NCBI GenBank assembly: GCA_001874335.1
Contig: MPDE01000013.1
Coordinates: 1-64,000 of the forward strand
Source of the DNA: Bacteroidetes bacterium MedPE-SWsnd-G2
GTDB taxonomy: Bacteria; Bacteroidota; Bacteroidia; Flavobacteriales; Flavobacteriaceae
DNA: 64,000 nucleotides
Reading direction: 5' to 3'
In this document: positions 1 through 9,102 of the stretch, piece after piece
How the letters are laid out: the number at the start of each line of letters is the position of its first letter
How positions within the stretch are numbered: the first letter of the stretch is position 1
The notes under the pieces: generated by a model
Told to the model about the DNA's origin: nothing
The model's input: the letters and a program-made list of their open reading frames with translations, nothing else
Databases searched by the model: none
Made by a program: the position numbers and the translations under genes

Positions 1-128
1 ATTAAACTTTAACTTTAAACAAATCAATATAATAGTCTGATTTATAATATTTTAATTTACTTGAATTAAAATTTACAGTTATATATAGTGCCATTTTGTT
101 TAACAGGAATAATTATTACCACGATTTG

Positions 129-201
129 TTTACAAAAGTAACCAAACAGGAGCTGTGGTCATGTTTACAAATGTAAAACCATATTGTGTTACATTTGTAA
201 C
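129..201 (+). promoter_or_regulatory. Three tandem operator-like inverted repeats upstream of the M14 peptidase gene
   Basis: Three 14-base dyads occur in 73 bases: TTTACAAAAGTAAC at 129-142, TTTACAAATGTAAA at 164-177 and GTTACATTTGTAAC at 188-201. The last two have perfect 6-base arms around 2 central bases; the first has mismatches. All fit TTACAwwwGTAA, and the inner TACAnnTGTA core matches the operator of BlaI/MecI/CopY repressors. The third dyad covers the -7 promoter element, which suggests repression. The cognate regulator is not identified. The Lrp/AsnC gene downstream is another candidate. Confidence 0.55.
190..197 (+). promoter_or_regulatory. Bacteroidota-type -7 element (TACATTTG) for the M14 peptidase gene
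   Basis: TACATTTG matches TAnnTTTG and ends 24 bases before the start codon. It lies inside the third operator-like dyad. No clear TTTG -33 element was found at the usual spacing. Confidence 0.5.
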
Positions 202-221
202 TCAACAAAACGACATAATTT

Positions 222-1370
222 ATGGTTTCAAAAACTTGGAAAAATCAGTACCAAGAATCTAGCTTAAAATCGCGATATATTTCATTGAAATCAATCAGGC
301 CTATACTAGATAATTTGTCTTCAAATTTTAATCTAAAATGTATTGGAGAATCAGTTTTTGGAGCGCCTATTTTTAGCTTAAAAATTGGTCGTGGAAAACG
401 TAAAATTTTGATGTGGTCACAGATGCATGGAAACGAATCTACAACCACAAAAGCATTGTTCGATTTTCTTAATTTTTTGAGTGATAAAACCAATGGTGTT
501 GGACAGCAAATTTTGGAGTCCTGTACCTTAGTAATTATTCCTATGTTAAATCCTGACGGTGCAAAATTGTACACCAGATTGAATGGTGTAAAAGTTGATT
601 TGAATAGAGATGCTCAAAACCTGAGTCAGCCAGAAAGTCAAGTTTTGAAAAAATGTTATGAAACTGAAGCGCCCGATTTTTGTTTCAACTTGCATGGTCA
701 GAGAACTATTTTTAGCGCTGGGGTCAATAATAAGTCTGCTACATTATCATTTTTGACACCTTCACAGGATGAAGAACGATCTATAACACCATCCAGAATT
801 AAATCGATGGCTGTAATCAGTGATATCGTAAATGGATTGGAAGAGGAGTTGAAAGGTCAGATTGGGAGGTATGATGACGCATTTAATTTGAATTGTGTTG
901 GAGATACACTTCAAAATTTAAATATCCCAACGGTATTATTTGAAGCTGGACATTTTAAATCGGATTATGACAGAGATCTAACTCGTGGTTTTGTTTTCGA
1001 TGCACTTTTATACGGGGTCTTGAGTATTGCTAATCGAAAAGATTTTGCAAGTGGATATGAATCTTATTTTGAAATTCCTGAAAATGGGAAGTTGTTTTTT
1101 GACATTATTTTGAGAAATGCCAGTGTTGAAATTAACGGAAATTCGCAAAAAAGGGATGTTGCTATTCAATACAAGGAAGTTTTGGTTGGTGAAAATGTTA
1201 AATTTTTGCCGATTATTGAAAAAATTGATGATTTACATGAGTTTTTCGGACATAAAGAGCTTGATGTGAATGGTGGTGCGGTTTTGACGCATGATAAGAA
1301 ACCTATTTATGAGGGATACGAAAACGATTTCGTTTTTATAAATAATGAATTATTCTCATTAAAAAATTGA
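222..1370 (+). CDS. M14-family zinc carboxypeptidase-like protein
   Basis: This 382-residue protein has the zinc carboxypeptidase (peptidase M14) layout. The zinc-binding HxxE is H69-G-N-E72 in MWSQMHGNEST, the third zinc ligand is probably H158 in NLHGQ, and the probable catalytic glutamate is E241 in FEAGHF. LNPDG and VDLNRD also fit the family. No signal peptide is evident, so a cytoplasmic role in trimming peptides or peptidoglycan fragments is likely, but the substrate is unknown. The C-terminal 120 residues are probably a small accessory beta domain. Three operator-like dyads precede the gene, suggesting it is regulated. Confidence 0.8.
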   Translation: MVSKTWKNQYQESSLKSRYISLKSIRPILDNLSSNFNLKCIGESVFGAPIFSLKIGRGKRKILMWSQMHGNESTTTKALFDFLNFLSDKTNGVGQQILESCTLVIIPMLNPDGAKLYTRLNGVKVDLNRDAQNLSQPESQVLKKCYETEAPDFCFNLHGQRTIFSAGVNNKSATLSFLTPSQDEERSITPSRIKSMAVISDIVNGLEEELKGQIGRYDDAFNLNCVGDTLQNLNIPTVLFEAGHFKSDYDRDLTRGFVFDALLYGVLSIANRKDFASGYESYFEIPENGKLFFDIILRNASVEINGNSQKRDVAIQYKEVLVGENVKFLPIIEKIDDLHEFFGHKELDVNGGAVLTHDKKPIYEGYENDFVFINNELFSLKN

Positions 1371-1411
1371 AAAAAAGCAATTTTAATGATTTATCTTCAA
1401 TAAAATTCTGT

Positions 1412-1419
1412 TATTTTTG
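1412..1419 (+). promoter_or_regulatory. -7 promoter element (TATTTTTG) for the Lrp/AsnC regulator gene
   Basis: TATTTTTG fits TAnnTTTG and lies 28 bases before the ATG in the short gap after the M14 peptidase gene. No convincing -33 element was seen. Confidence 0.45.
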
Positions 1420-1447
1420 CTTAAAATTTAAAAGATAACTAAATATA

Positions 1448-1927
1448 ATGGGAAGATTTAAACTTGACGAGGTAGATCACAAGATTCTAGATATGCTAAT
1501 TGATAATACTCGTATTCCTTTTACTGATATTGCGAAAAAACTTGTAATTTCTGCAGGAACGGTCCATGTACGCGTTAAAAAAATGGAAGAAGCTGGAATT
1601 ATCAAAGGTTCTTCATTAACGTTGGATTATAAAAAGTTAGGCTATTCGTTTATAGCCTACGTAGGTGTGTTTTTACAGAATACCTCTCAAACAAAATTTG
1701 TTTTGGAGCGTATTAATTTAATCCCGTTTGTTACTGTTGCTCACGTAACAACAGGAAAATTTAATATCTTCTGTAAGATTAGGGCAAGAGATACTACTCA
1801 TGCCAAAGATGTAATTTTCATGTTAGATGACATTGATGGAGTTTACAGAACAGAAACAATGATTTCCTTAGAAGAAAGTATAAATGATAAAAAACGATTG
1901 ATGCATACTATCTTTAACGAGTTGTAA
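1448..1927 (+). CDS. Lrp/AsnC-family transcriptional regulator
   Basis: At 159 residues this has the usual Lrp/AsnC length. Residues 1-60 form the N-terminal helix-turn-helix (LDEVDHKILDMLIDNTRIPF, then AKKLVISAGTVHVRVKKME). Residues 70-150 form the effector-binding RAM domain. Such proteins assemble as dimers to octamers and control amino-acid metabolism in response to small ligands. It has its own -7 element, and a strong terminator follows, so it is probably transcribed alone. The ligand is not predictable from the sequence. It could act on the dyads upstream of the M14 gene, but this is only a possibility. Confidence 0.9.
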   Translation: MGRFKLDEVDHKILDMLIDNTRIPFTDIAKKLVISAGTVHVRVKKMEEAGIIKGSSLTLDYKKLGYSFIAYVGVFLQNTSQTKFVLERINLIPFVTVAHVTTGKFNIFCKIRARDTTHAKDVIFMLDDIDGVYRTETMISLEESINDKKRLMHTIFNEL

Positions 1928-1950
1928 CAATTAATAATCGTAGATTAGAG

Positions 1951-1981
1951 CCTCTTTATAATTTTATAAAGGGGTTTTTTT
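1951..1981 (+). terminator. Rho-independent terminator after the Lrp/AsnC gene
   Basis: An 11-bp stem, CCTCTTTATAA paired with TTATAAAGGGG (one T-G pair), is followed by a run of seven T. It separates the regulator from the DinB-like gene. Confidence 0.85.
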
Positions 1982-1998
1982 ATTTAAAATTTTGAGCT

Positions 1999-2511
1999 AT
2001 GAGTTATTCTATTCCGGAGTCTGAATATCCTTTGTATTATCATAATTATGTGAAGCAAGTTCATATTACTTCAATTAAAGAAGGCTTTGAGCAGTCTTTA
2101 ATACGGATTTCAAAGCTTGGGAATACCTTGGATGGGTTAGATGGAGAATTTCGATATCAAGAAGGGAAGTGGACAATTAAAGAATTGCTGTTACATATTA
2201 TTGACACAGAACGGGTGTTTAGTTATAGAGCTTTAGCTATAGTTCGCGGAGATAAAGCCAGTTTGCCAGGTTTTGAGCAAGATGATTACGTTGTGAATTG
2301 TGAAGCTTCTTCTCGCTCGTTAGATAGTGTTTTAGAAGAATACAGAGCAGTTCGAGTTTCTACTCTTCAATTATTTGGTAATTTGAGTGAATCAAAAATG
2401 AAGACACGAGGAGTAGCCAATGGTAACGAGATTACTGTTAGAGCCATAGCTTTAATTGTGCTAGGTCATGAAAACCATCATTTAGAAATTCTAAAAAACC
2501 GTTATTTATAA
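1999..2511 (+). CDS. DinB-superfamily protein
   Basis: This 170-residue protein fits the DinB/YfiT-like four-helix-bundle superfamily. The family's metal-binding histidines are visible: one in the LLLHIIDTERVF helix and a pair in the C-terminal GHENHHLEIL motif. Members of this superfamily include thiol-dependent S-transferases, but most, including this one, have no known substrate. The gene follows a terminator and converges with aroB, overlapping it by 6 bases at the stop codons. Confidence 0.8.
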   Translation: MSYSIPESEYPLYYHNYVKQVHITSIKEGFEQSLIRISKLGNTLDGLDGEFRYQEGKWTIKELLLHIIDTERVFSYRALAIVRGDKASLPGFEQDDYVVNCEASSRSLDSVLEEYRAVRVSTLQLFGNLSESKMKTRGVANGNEITVRAIALIVLGHENHHLEILKNRYL

Positions 2512-3591
2512 GTTGTTGTAATACTCAAATGAAGCTTTGATAAGCTCATTTTCTACTTCAATATTGATTTTAGTGCTGGCGATATTATCAAGTAGGACAA
2601 ACAATATTTTACCATGCTCATTTTTCTTGTCAAAAATTAGTAAATCAATAATTGGTTGATAGTCTTCCGTTGCTATTTCTATTTTGCTAAAAATTGAAAT
2701 TATAGTCTCACTCACTTCTTTTAATTGGTCTTCAGGAAAATTAAAGATATGATGGGAAATGTGACAAGCTAAAATCATTCCAATTGCCACAGCTTCTCCG
2801 TGTAATAATTCTTGTTTGTGAGGTTGTTCTAAAAAATAAGATTCGATAGCGTGACCTAAAGTATGCCCAAAGTTTAAGGTCTTTCTTAAATGTTGTTCTT
2901 TAGGGTCTTTGGTTACAATTTCATATTTAATTAACACAGATTCGTAGATAAGTCTGTCCAAATCTGTTAAGTTGAGCTTAGAAAGGTCTAAAAACTCATT
3001 CCAGTAGGATTGAGAATGGATTAATCCGTGCTTTAGCATCTCTGCTAAGCCTGATTTCATTTGGTTTTGGGGTAGGGTATTGAGGTAGTTGGTGTCAATA
3101 AGCACCATTTCACTTGAGTTTATGACACCAATTTGGTTTTTAATACTTCCTAAGTCTATACCAGTTTTTCCACCAACAGAGGCGTCTACCATAGCTAAAA
3201 GGGTTGTAGGGACATTTATATATCTAATTCCCCTTTTGAAAGTTGAGGCTACAAATCCACCTAAATCAGTAACTACGCCACCTCCAATGTTAATCATTAA
3301 GCTTTTACGGTCACATCCTAAGTCTGAAAGTGTATTCCAAACTCCCATACAGGTTTCAATGTTTTTATGCTGTTCTCCCGTTTCAATTTCAATAATTCCA
3401 ATATCTAAACTGGTGGAAATTTGTTCAAGAAAAAGAGGTAGGCACAGGGCATGTGAATTGCTGTCAACAAGCACAAAAATTTTTGAAAAATCTTCGCTTT
3501 TTAAGTAGTTGTTGATTTCGGTATAACACTTTGTATTAAAGTGAATTGAGTAGGATTCTGTGTTTATAGATGTCATTACTTTCTTTACCAT
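2506..3591 (-). CDS. aroB: 3-dehydroquinate synthase
   Basis: AroB converts DAHP to 3-dehydroquinate, the second step of the shikimate pathway, using NAD and a divalent metal. The 361-residue protein shows the NAD-binding GGGVVTDLGGF, the following VPTTLLAMVDASVGGKTGID, and the metal and active-site segments GLAEMLKHG, LNFGHTLGHAIE and LHGEAVAIGM. A second methionine at codon 6 is an alternative start. The gene stands alone on the minus strand, tail-to-tail with the DinB-like gene and divergent from proline dehydrogenase. Confidence 0.95.
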   Translation of the reverse strand: MVKKVMTSINTESYSIHFNTKCYTEINNYLKSEDFSKIFVLVDSNSHALCLPLFLEQISTSLDIGIIEIETGEQHKNIETCMGVWNTLSDLGCDRKSLMINIGGGVVTDLGGFVASTFKRGIRYINVPTTLLAMVDASVGGKTGIDLGSIKNQIGVINSSEMVLIDTNYLNTLPQNQMKSGLAEMLKHGLIHSQSYWNEFLDLSKLNLTDLDRLIYESVLIKYEIVTKDPKEQHLRKTLNFGHTLGHAIESYFLEQPHKQELLHGEAVAIGMILACHISHHIFNFPEDQLKEVSETIISIFSKIEIATEDYQPIIDLLIFDKKNEHGKILFVLLDNIASTKINIEVENELIKASFEYYNNL

Positions 3592-3618
3592 ATTATTTGG
3601 GTGTGAAATTAAGCAGAT

Positions 3619-3654
3619 TTTGATTAAAAATTAATGGCATAATAAATATATTTG
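3619..3654 (+). promoter_or_regulatory. Candidate promoter of the proline dehydrogenase gene
   Basis: The -7 element TATATTTG (3647-3654) lies 16 bases before the ATG. A TTTG at 3619-3622 could serve as -33, but the 24-base spacing is longer than usual, so only the -7 assignment is firm. Confidence 0.45.
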
Positions 3655-3670
3655 TAAAATTTTTGACAGT

Positions 3671-4843
3671 ATGGCAACACCCCGAATTTTTGATAATACA
3701 GAAATTGCTTTTCAGCTTAAAAACGACTCGCAATTAGAACGTGCATTTTTCTTGTTTAAAATGATTTCTCATCAACCATTAGTGAGAATCGGAACAGCAG
3801 CTACTAATTTTGCCTTAAAAGCACATTTACCAGTAGAAGGGCTAATAAGATCTACTGTGTTTGATCATTTTTGTGGAGGAGTAAGTGAGGAAGATTGTTT
3901 GCCAGTTATTGATAATATGTATAACAAGGGTGTTTGTTCGGTTTTAGATTACTCGGTAGAAGGAAAGGACGATGAGGCTCATTTTGATGCAGCTTTAAAG
4001 AAAACTATTAAAATAATTGATTTTGCAGCAAACAAAGATGGAATGCCAATTGCTGTTTTTAAGCCAACTGGTTTTGGACGGTTTGAGTTGTATCAGAAAA
4101 TAGGAGAAGGGAAGTCGTTATCTGAAGAAGAAACGGAAGAATGGGATAGAGTTGTTGCTCGATTTGATTCTGTTTGTAGTTTTGCAAAAGAAAGAGATGT
4201 AGAATTGCTTATTGATGCTGAAGAAAGTTGGATGCAAGGAACTGCTGATGATTTGGTAGAAGAGATGATGTCTAAATACAATACAGAAAAAGCTATAGTT
4301 TTTAACACTTTACAATTGTACAGGTGGGATCGATTAGATTACCTTAAAAAAGCATTAGAAAAAGCTCAGTCTAATGGGTATAAGCTTGGTATGAAGATTG
4401 TTCGTGGAGCTTATATGGAGAAGGAGCGCCAGCGTGCTAAAGATCTTGGTTATGATTCTCCAATTTGTAAAACCAAAGAAGCAACCGATGTAAACTTTGA
4501 TACCACCTTATCATTTATTCTTGAAAATGTAAAAGACATAGCTGTGTTTATAGGTACTCATAATGAGGAAAGTTGTTATCTGGCAATGCAGTTAATGAAA
4601 GATTTAAACATTGGTATTTCGGACGAAAATGTTTGGTTTGGGCAACTGTATGGAATGAGTGATCATATTAGTTTTAATTTAGCTCAACAAGGTTTTAACG
4701 TTGCTAAATATGTTCCTTTTGGTCCTGTTAGAGATGTGATGCCGTATTTAATAAGAAGAGCAGAGGAGAATACTTCTGTTGCAGGACAAACTTCAAGAGA
4801 GCTTAATTTATTGTCTCAAGAAAAGCAAAGAAGGAAGTTGTAG
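3671..4843 (+). CDS. Proline dehydrogenase (monofunctional)
   Basis: This FAD enzyme oxidises proline to 1-pyrroline-5-carboxylate. The 390 residues form a single proline dehydrogenase barrel without the P5C dehydrogenase half of PutA. Recognisable segments are VFKPTGFGR, LLIDAEESWMQ, VFNTLQLYRWDRLDYL, KIVRGAYMEKER, GTHNEES and the C-terminal PYLIRRAEENTSV, which carries the arginine pair that binds proline in this family. It stands between divergent aroB and the polysaccharide locus. The partner P5C dehydrogenase is not in the window. Confidence 0.92.
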   Translation: MATPRIFDNTEIAFQLKNDSQLERAFFLFKMISHQPLVRIGTAATNFALKAHLPVEGLIRSTVFDHFCGGVSEEDCLPVIDNMYNKGVCSVLDYSVEGKDDEAHFDAALKKTIKIIDFAANKDGMPIAVFKPTGFGRFELYQKIGEGKSLSEEETEEWDRVVARFDSVCSFAKERDVELLIDAEESWMQGTADDLVEEMMSKYNTEKAIVFNTLQLYRWDRLDYLKKALEKAQSNGYKLGMKIVRGAYMEKERQRAKDLGYDSPICKTKEATDVNFDTTLSFILENVKDIAVFIGTHNEESCYLAMQLMKDLNIGISDENVWFGQLYGMSDHISFNLAQQGFNVAKYVPFGPVRDVMPYLIRRAEENTSVAGQTSRELNLLSQEKQRRKL

Positions 4844-4964
4844 TTTTTGGTAGAACTCTTCATTCAATTGTTTTTATTTTTTGTGTTATTCTCTTGTAAA
4901 CAATGTTAGATTAAGTATTTTAGTATCCTAACTAAATTGCTAAATTACAAGAGTTTATTATCCT

Positions 4965-5954
4965 ATGTCTGACAGCCCGTTTAATTCTAAAGCCTATTAT
5001 CAGGCATGGATAAATCACTTTGAACCTAATAGCCAATTGATAAAGATTGATTACCTGGATGGAATTCATTTCTTTAAAAATTCAAAATGGCCGTTTTATC
5101 ATAATGTTGGTAAAAACTTCACCAATAAGCAAAATTATAGCTTTAACTCGACAAGTATATCACCTTCAAACAAAGTTGCTTTAATTTACGATGTTCAAGA
5201 TTTTGAGTTACAAGATGATCATGATTTTAATAATTTCAAAGTAAAGCGAATTAAGCAGTACCCTGGCTATTTTTGTGATTTAACTAAATTTGAAACTATT
5301 GACGATTTAAAAAAATACTGTTTTAAATCGAGTAAAAGTAGATACAATTTTGATAGAAGCACTAGAGTATTAGAAACTAAGTTTAATATTTCTTATAAAG
5401 TGTATTTTGGAGCTATTTCTGATGAAGATTATTTCAGAGAAATGAAAGCTTTAAAAAAGCTGTTAGCTAAGCGTTTTGATGCCAAAGGCACTTTTAATAC
5501 GGTGTTACCTATTTGGGATTTCTATTTAGATTTAGTATTACCATTAATAAAAGAAAAGAAAGCCAATTTAAATGTAATCTATAATGACAATGAACCCATT
5601 GCGATGTCTATAAATTTTATAGCGGGATCACAAGTTATTATTGCTATTAGAACATTTGATATCGATTATAATCGAAATAATATTGGAAATATTGAGATTT
5701 ACAAATTGTTAGAATGGGCTATGGATTTTAATATGCAAATTGTAGATTTCTCTAAGGGAAATACAGATTATAAAAAACGCTGGTCAACTAATGAATATCA
5801 TTTTGAAAATCATATTATTTACCAAAAAGGCAAACTGACGCCAGCCTTTATAGGCAATGTGTTGTCAATGTTCTTTAAAACTAAACAATACCTAAGGGAT
5901 AAAAACGTAAATACACTTTATACTAAAATGAAATACAAAATTAAAGGAGCTTAG
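4965..5954 (+). CDS. CelD/BcsL-like GNAT-fold acyltransferase, paralogue 1
   Basis: This 329-residue protein is a paralogue of the gene at 13380. They share an N-terminal motif (PFNSKAYYQAWINHF here), a central region and the C-terminal motif VDFSKGNTDYKKRWS, which resembles the DxxxGxxxYKxxW signature of CelD/BcsL GNAT proteins found in exopolysaccharide loci. It probably acylates a sugar or other small substrate in the cytoplasm. The donor and acceptor are unknown. It is on the plus strand and meets the Wzc gene tail-to-tail with a 4-base overlap. Confidence 0.6.
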   Translation: MSDSPFNSKAYYQAWINHFEPNSQLIKIDYLDGIHFFKNSKWPFYHNVGKNFTNKQNYSFNSTSISPSNKVALIYDVQDFELQDDHDFNNFKVKRIKQYPGYFCDLTKFETIDDLKKYCFKSSKSRYNFDRSTRVLETKFNISYKVYFGAISDEDYFREMKALKKLLAKRFDAKGTFNTVLPIWDFYLDLVLPLIKEKKANLNVIYNDNEPIAMSINFIAGSQVIIAIRTFDIDYNRNNIGNIEIYKLLEWAMDFNMQIVDFSKGNTDYKKRWSTNEYHFENHIIYQKGKLTPAFIGNVLSMFFKTKQYLRDKNVNTLYTKMKYKIKGA

Positions 5955-8287
5955 AATTTATACCATTTCTTGGCTTTTTTAGGGGCCGCACCATAGCCGT
6001 ATCCATAGCCTTTTCTTCCTATTGTACCGTTTAATAATAAAGTCATTTTTGGTAAACGTTTTTCATCATAAATTGTTTGTGCCTTGTGTAGCTCTCTTTT
6101 ATCAATATTATTGGCACTTACAACGTATACAAACATGTCTGCGTGATCACTTATTAAAAATGTATCTGTTACCAATCCTACAGCAGCAGTATCAACAATT
6201 ATGAAATCGTAGTCGTTTTTCACCTCTTCAAATAAATTCTTCATTCGATCGGTCATTAGTAATTCTGCAGGGTTAGGAGGGATTGTTCCGGCTGGAATAA
6301 CACTTAAGAAAGGATTGTCTTCCTTTGTAATAGTGATATCTTTTATGGTAAGTGATTTGTCTACTAAGTAATCTGTTAAACCATTTTCATACTTTAATTT
6401 GAAGTATTCCTTAACCTTGGGTACTCGAATATCAGTCTCAATAAGTAATGTTCTTTTTTCTGAGAATGAAATGGAACTTGCTAAATTTACTGAAGTATGC
6501 GATTTTCCTTCTTGGCTGGTTGTGGAGGTTACAAATATTGTTTTACAATCGGTGTTAATTTCTTTTAGTATAAAATCTATATTTGAACGTATTATTCTAA
6601 ATGCCTCAGCTTTTGGCGAATAATCTACTTTTGAAATAACCGGGCGTTTTTTATTGCCTTGTTTAGGAATGTCTCCTAAGTATGGTACGCTAAGTACTTT
6701 TTCAAGTTCCGCCTTTGAGCCTACTTTTGTGTTCATTAAATTCTTTGTGTAAATGAATCCAAACGGAACCATTATCCCTAATATTAAAGATGCTAAATAC
6801 ACAACAGATTTTTTAGGGTTAACCGGCATAATTGTAGCATATGCCTCATCAACAATTTTTGCATTAGGAGATGAAAGACCTAAAGAGATTGCGGTTTCTT
6901 CCCTTTTTTGAAGTAGGTATAAGTATAGCGATTCCTTGATATCTTGTTGACGTTTAACGTCTCTAAATTGTCTTGCTTTTGTTGGTGCTGAGTAAATTTG
7001 AGCGTTTATCCTTGCGTCTTCTTGGTTTAATGAGTTTAAAGTAATTTGATTTCCTGATTGAATATTTTTTAAACTTTGGTCTAAATTATCTTTTAACGCT
7101 CTAATTTGGTTGTCAAGGTTAATAACGGTTGGGTTTTTTTCGGTAGAAGATTTTAAAATTCTATTTCGTTGTAATACTAAATCGTTATGACTTTTTGTTA
7201 ATTGAGCAACGCCATTGTCAGCAATTCCAATATCGGCAGGCAGTAAATCAGACGTTTTGTTATTGTCAGTAAGATGTTGCTGCATGTAGTCAATGAGCTG
7301 AATTTGATTTGAAGTTTGAATTAACCGGGCTTCATTTTCTTTTTCACTCTGAAGAAAAATACTAGATTGAGATGCGAGAGCAGTAAGTCTGTTGTTTTTT
7401 TGCATTGTTTCAGCTGTGAAATCAACTAATTCTAATTCTGATGCGACAATTTCTAATCGGCTATTAATAAAATCTGATGTGGCTTTAACAATAAGTTGTT
7501 TATCATTCACGACGTCGTCATTGTATTTCTCAATTAGTTTATCAAGAATTAATTTTGCTTTTTCCCTTATGTTTTCGTTTACGGATAATTTTAAAATACT
7601 TGAACCTTTTTCTGTTCCTACATTTATTTTGGATTGATAAGATTCAACCGTTTGGCTTATTGGTGACATGTCCAGTTTAATGCTTGCCCCAATTTTTGGA
7701 TTGTATTCTCCTGAATTTGGTATAATAATAAAATCCCCAAATCCAGTCTTTATTCTGTCTCCGAATGCATGGGTTGTTGCATCTTCATTATCAATGTTTA
7801 AAAGATCATTGTGTTGTTCATTTGATAATTTGAATTTTTCATTAGAGATTATTTTGACATAAAGGGTAGTGTCAATGGTATTAATCAAAGAATCGCTTTC
7901 AAAAAAGCTAAGATGGATGGGTGGGTTTTTGTAAATTTCTTGTTCAGCAATTCTTCCTCGAACAAAGTATTTGATATTTAGTTTTAAATCTTCAACTACA
8001 GATTTTATTAGGGCCCGAGATTTGATGACTTCTATTTCGTCAATTATATTATTAAAATCACTGGAAAACATGCCATAGTCTTGAAGAGCAGATAATTCGG
8101 GAAGTTTGTTGTTCTGTTTCTCGTTATTTATTTTAATTATAGCAGTAGCTTCGTATTCGTAAGAAACATATCTTAAATACGTATACGCTATTCCTAAAGC
8201 AACAAGAATACATAATGCAAACATTTTCCATTTAGATAGATAATGGTCTACTTCAGTTCTGAAATCAAAATTAGATTTAGGCTTCAT
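5951..8287 (-). CDS. Wzc-type tyrosine autokinase / chain-length determinant
   Basis: This 778-residue inner-membrane protein couples a Wzz domain to a cytoplasmic BY-kinase and controls chain length and export of surface polysaccharide. Transmembrane segments lie near residues 18-38 and 492-513, flanking a coiled-coil-rich periplasmic region. The kinase has Walker A near residue 590 (TTSQEGKSHTS), A' (LLIETDIR) and Walker B near 691 (DFIIVDTAAVG). Its short tyrosine-rich tail (GYGYGYG, then KKWYKF) is the likely autophosphorylation cluster. It follows the export lipoprotein gene by 15 bases and probably shares its transcript. Confidence 0.92.
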   Translation of the reverse strand: MKPKSNFDFRTEVDHYLSKWKMFALCILVALGIAYTYLRYVSYEYEATAIIKINNEKQNNKLPELSALQDYGMFSSDFNNIIDEIEVIKSRALIKSVVEDLKLNIKYFVRGRIAEQEIYKNPPIHLSFFESDSLINTIDTTLYVKIISNEKFKLSNEQHNDLLNIDNEDATTHAFGDRIKTGFGDFIIIPNSGEYNPKIGASIKLDMSPISQTVESYQSKINVGTEKGSSILKLSVNENIREKAKLILDKLIEKYNDDVVNDKQLIVKATSDFINSRLEIVASELELVDFTAETMQKNNRLTALASQSSIFLQSEKENEARLIQTSNQIQLIDYMQQHLTDNNKTSDLLPADIGIADNGVAQLTKSHNDLVLQRNRILKSSTEKNPTVINLDNQIRALKDNLDQSLKNIQSGNQITLNSLNQEDARINAQIYSAPTKARQFRDVKRQQDIKESLYLYLLQKREETAISLGLSSPNAKIVDEAYATIMPVNPKKSVVYLASLILGIMVPFGFIYTKNLMNTKVGSKAELEKVLSVPYLGDIPKQGNKKRPVISKVDYSPKAEAFRIIRSNIDFILKEINTDCKTIFVTSTTSQEGKSHTSVNLASSISFSEKRTLLIETDIRVPKVKEYFKLKYENGLTDYLVDKSLTIKDITITKEDNPFLSVIPAGTIPPNPAELLMTDRMKNLFEEVKNDYDFIIVDTAAVGLVTDTFLISDHADMFVYVVSANNIDKRELHKAQTIYDEKRLPKMTLLLNGTIGRKGYGYGYGAAPKKAKKWYKF

Positions 8288-8302
8288 AAGTTGGGTTCAA
8301 AA

Positions 8303-9085
8303 TTAGTCTATTAATATGGCTGCTATCGTTGCAAGAGTAGATACTAATGCTATGATTACCCCGTTATTAGGGTTGTATGATGATTGTCTTACTTTGGCAT
8401 TATTTGGTTCTACATAAATGACATCGTTTTGTTGTAAATAGTATTGGGGTGTGTTTATTGATGTTACAGAAGTTAAATCGAAGTTGGTATATTGTTTAAT
8501 CCCATCAACTTCACGAATTAAAAATACTTTGTCTCTTTTACCGTAAATTGATAAATCATTAGCTAACCCTAAAGCTTCAGTTAATGTAATTCGTTCATCT
8601 TGAATGGTAAATGTTCCTGGAGAATTCACTTCGCCTAATACTGTAATAGTAAAATTTGCAATTCTAATGTTAACTATTACATCTTTAACATAGTCACTTA
8701 GTTTTGCTTTAAGCATTTTAGTGGCTTGAGTTCTTGTAAGTCCTCCCATTTTAACAGTTCCTAATACTGGAAATTCAATATTTCCATCATTATCAATAAT
8801 GTAAGTTTGCATTTTTAATTCGCCTTGGGCACTTATTATTGAGCCGCTATAGGAAACAGCAGCAAGGTTAAATGGTCGGACAGCATCAGGGTCTAAGCCA
8901 GAAATATCAATTGTTAACACGTCATCAGGTGCGTAAATTAATTCGTGATTAAAATCCAACTTTGAAGAAGGAGTAATGTTTTGATCTTGAAAATAAACTA
9001 AGTCTTTTCTTGATCCACAAGAGGTTAATCCGATAATTAACAGTAAAGTGCATAACTGCTTTAGGGTGGTAGTGTTAATTTTCAT
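8303..9085 (-). CDS. Wza-type polysaccharide export lipoprotein
   Basis: This 260-residue protein belongs to the polysaccharide biosynthesis/export family, which forms the outer-membrane channel. It has a lipoprotein signal with lipobox LTSC at C23, a poly-export domain (APDDVLTIDISG), SLBB-type beta domains (VLGEVNSPGTFTI) and a C-terminal hydrophobic helix (IIALVSTLATIAAILID). It is shorter than E. coli Wza, as is common in Bacteroidota. It sits between the dehydratase and Wzc genes with gaps under 20 bases, so the three form an operon. Confidence 0.9.
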   Translation of the reverse strand: MKINTTTLKQLCTLLLIIGLTSCGSRKDLVYFQDQNITPSSKLDFNHELIYAPDDVLTIDISGLDPDAVRPFNLAAVSYSGSIISAQGELKMQTYIIDNDGNIEFPVLGTVKMGGLTRTQATKMLKAKLSDYVKDVIVNIRIANFTITVLGEVNSPGTFTIQDERITLTEALGLANDLSIYGKRDKVFLIREVDGIKQYTNFDLTSVTSINTPQYYLQQNDVIYVEPNNAKVRQSSYNPNNGVIIALVSTLATIAAILID

Positions 9086-9102
9086 GGTTTAGGTTTTTGG
9101 TT

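Noticed and set aside
3089-3508. Plus-strand open frame of 139 codons opposite aroB
   Set aside because: It is a shadow of aroB in another frame, and the aroB protein has clear family motifs. The same applies to the many other open frames opposite recognised genes.
6500-6535. Possible loss of the Walker A motif in the Wzc-like kinase
   Set aside because: TTSQEGKSHTS deviates from the usual glycine pattern but keeps GKS, and A' and Walker B are intact, so I do not call it inactive.
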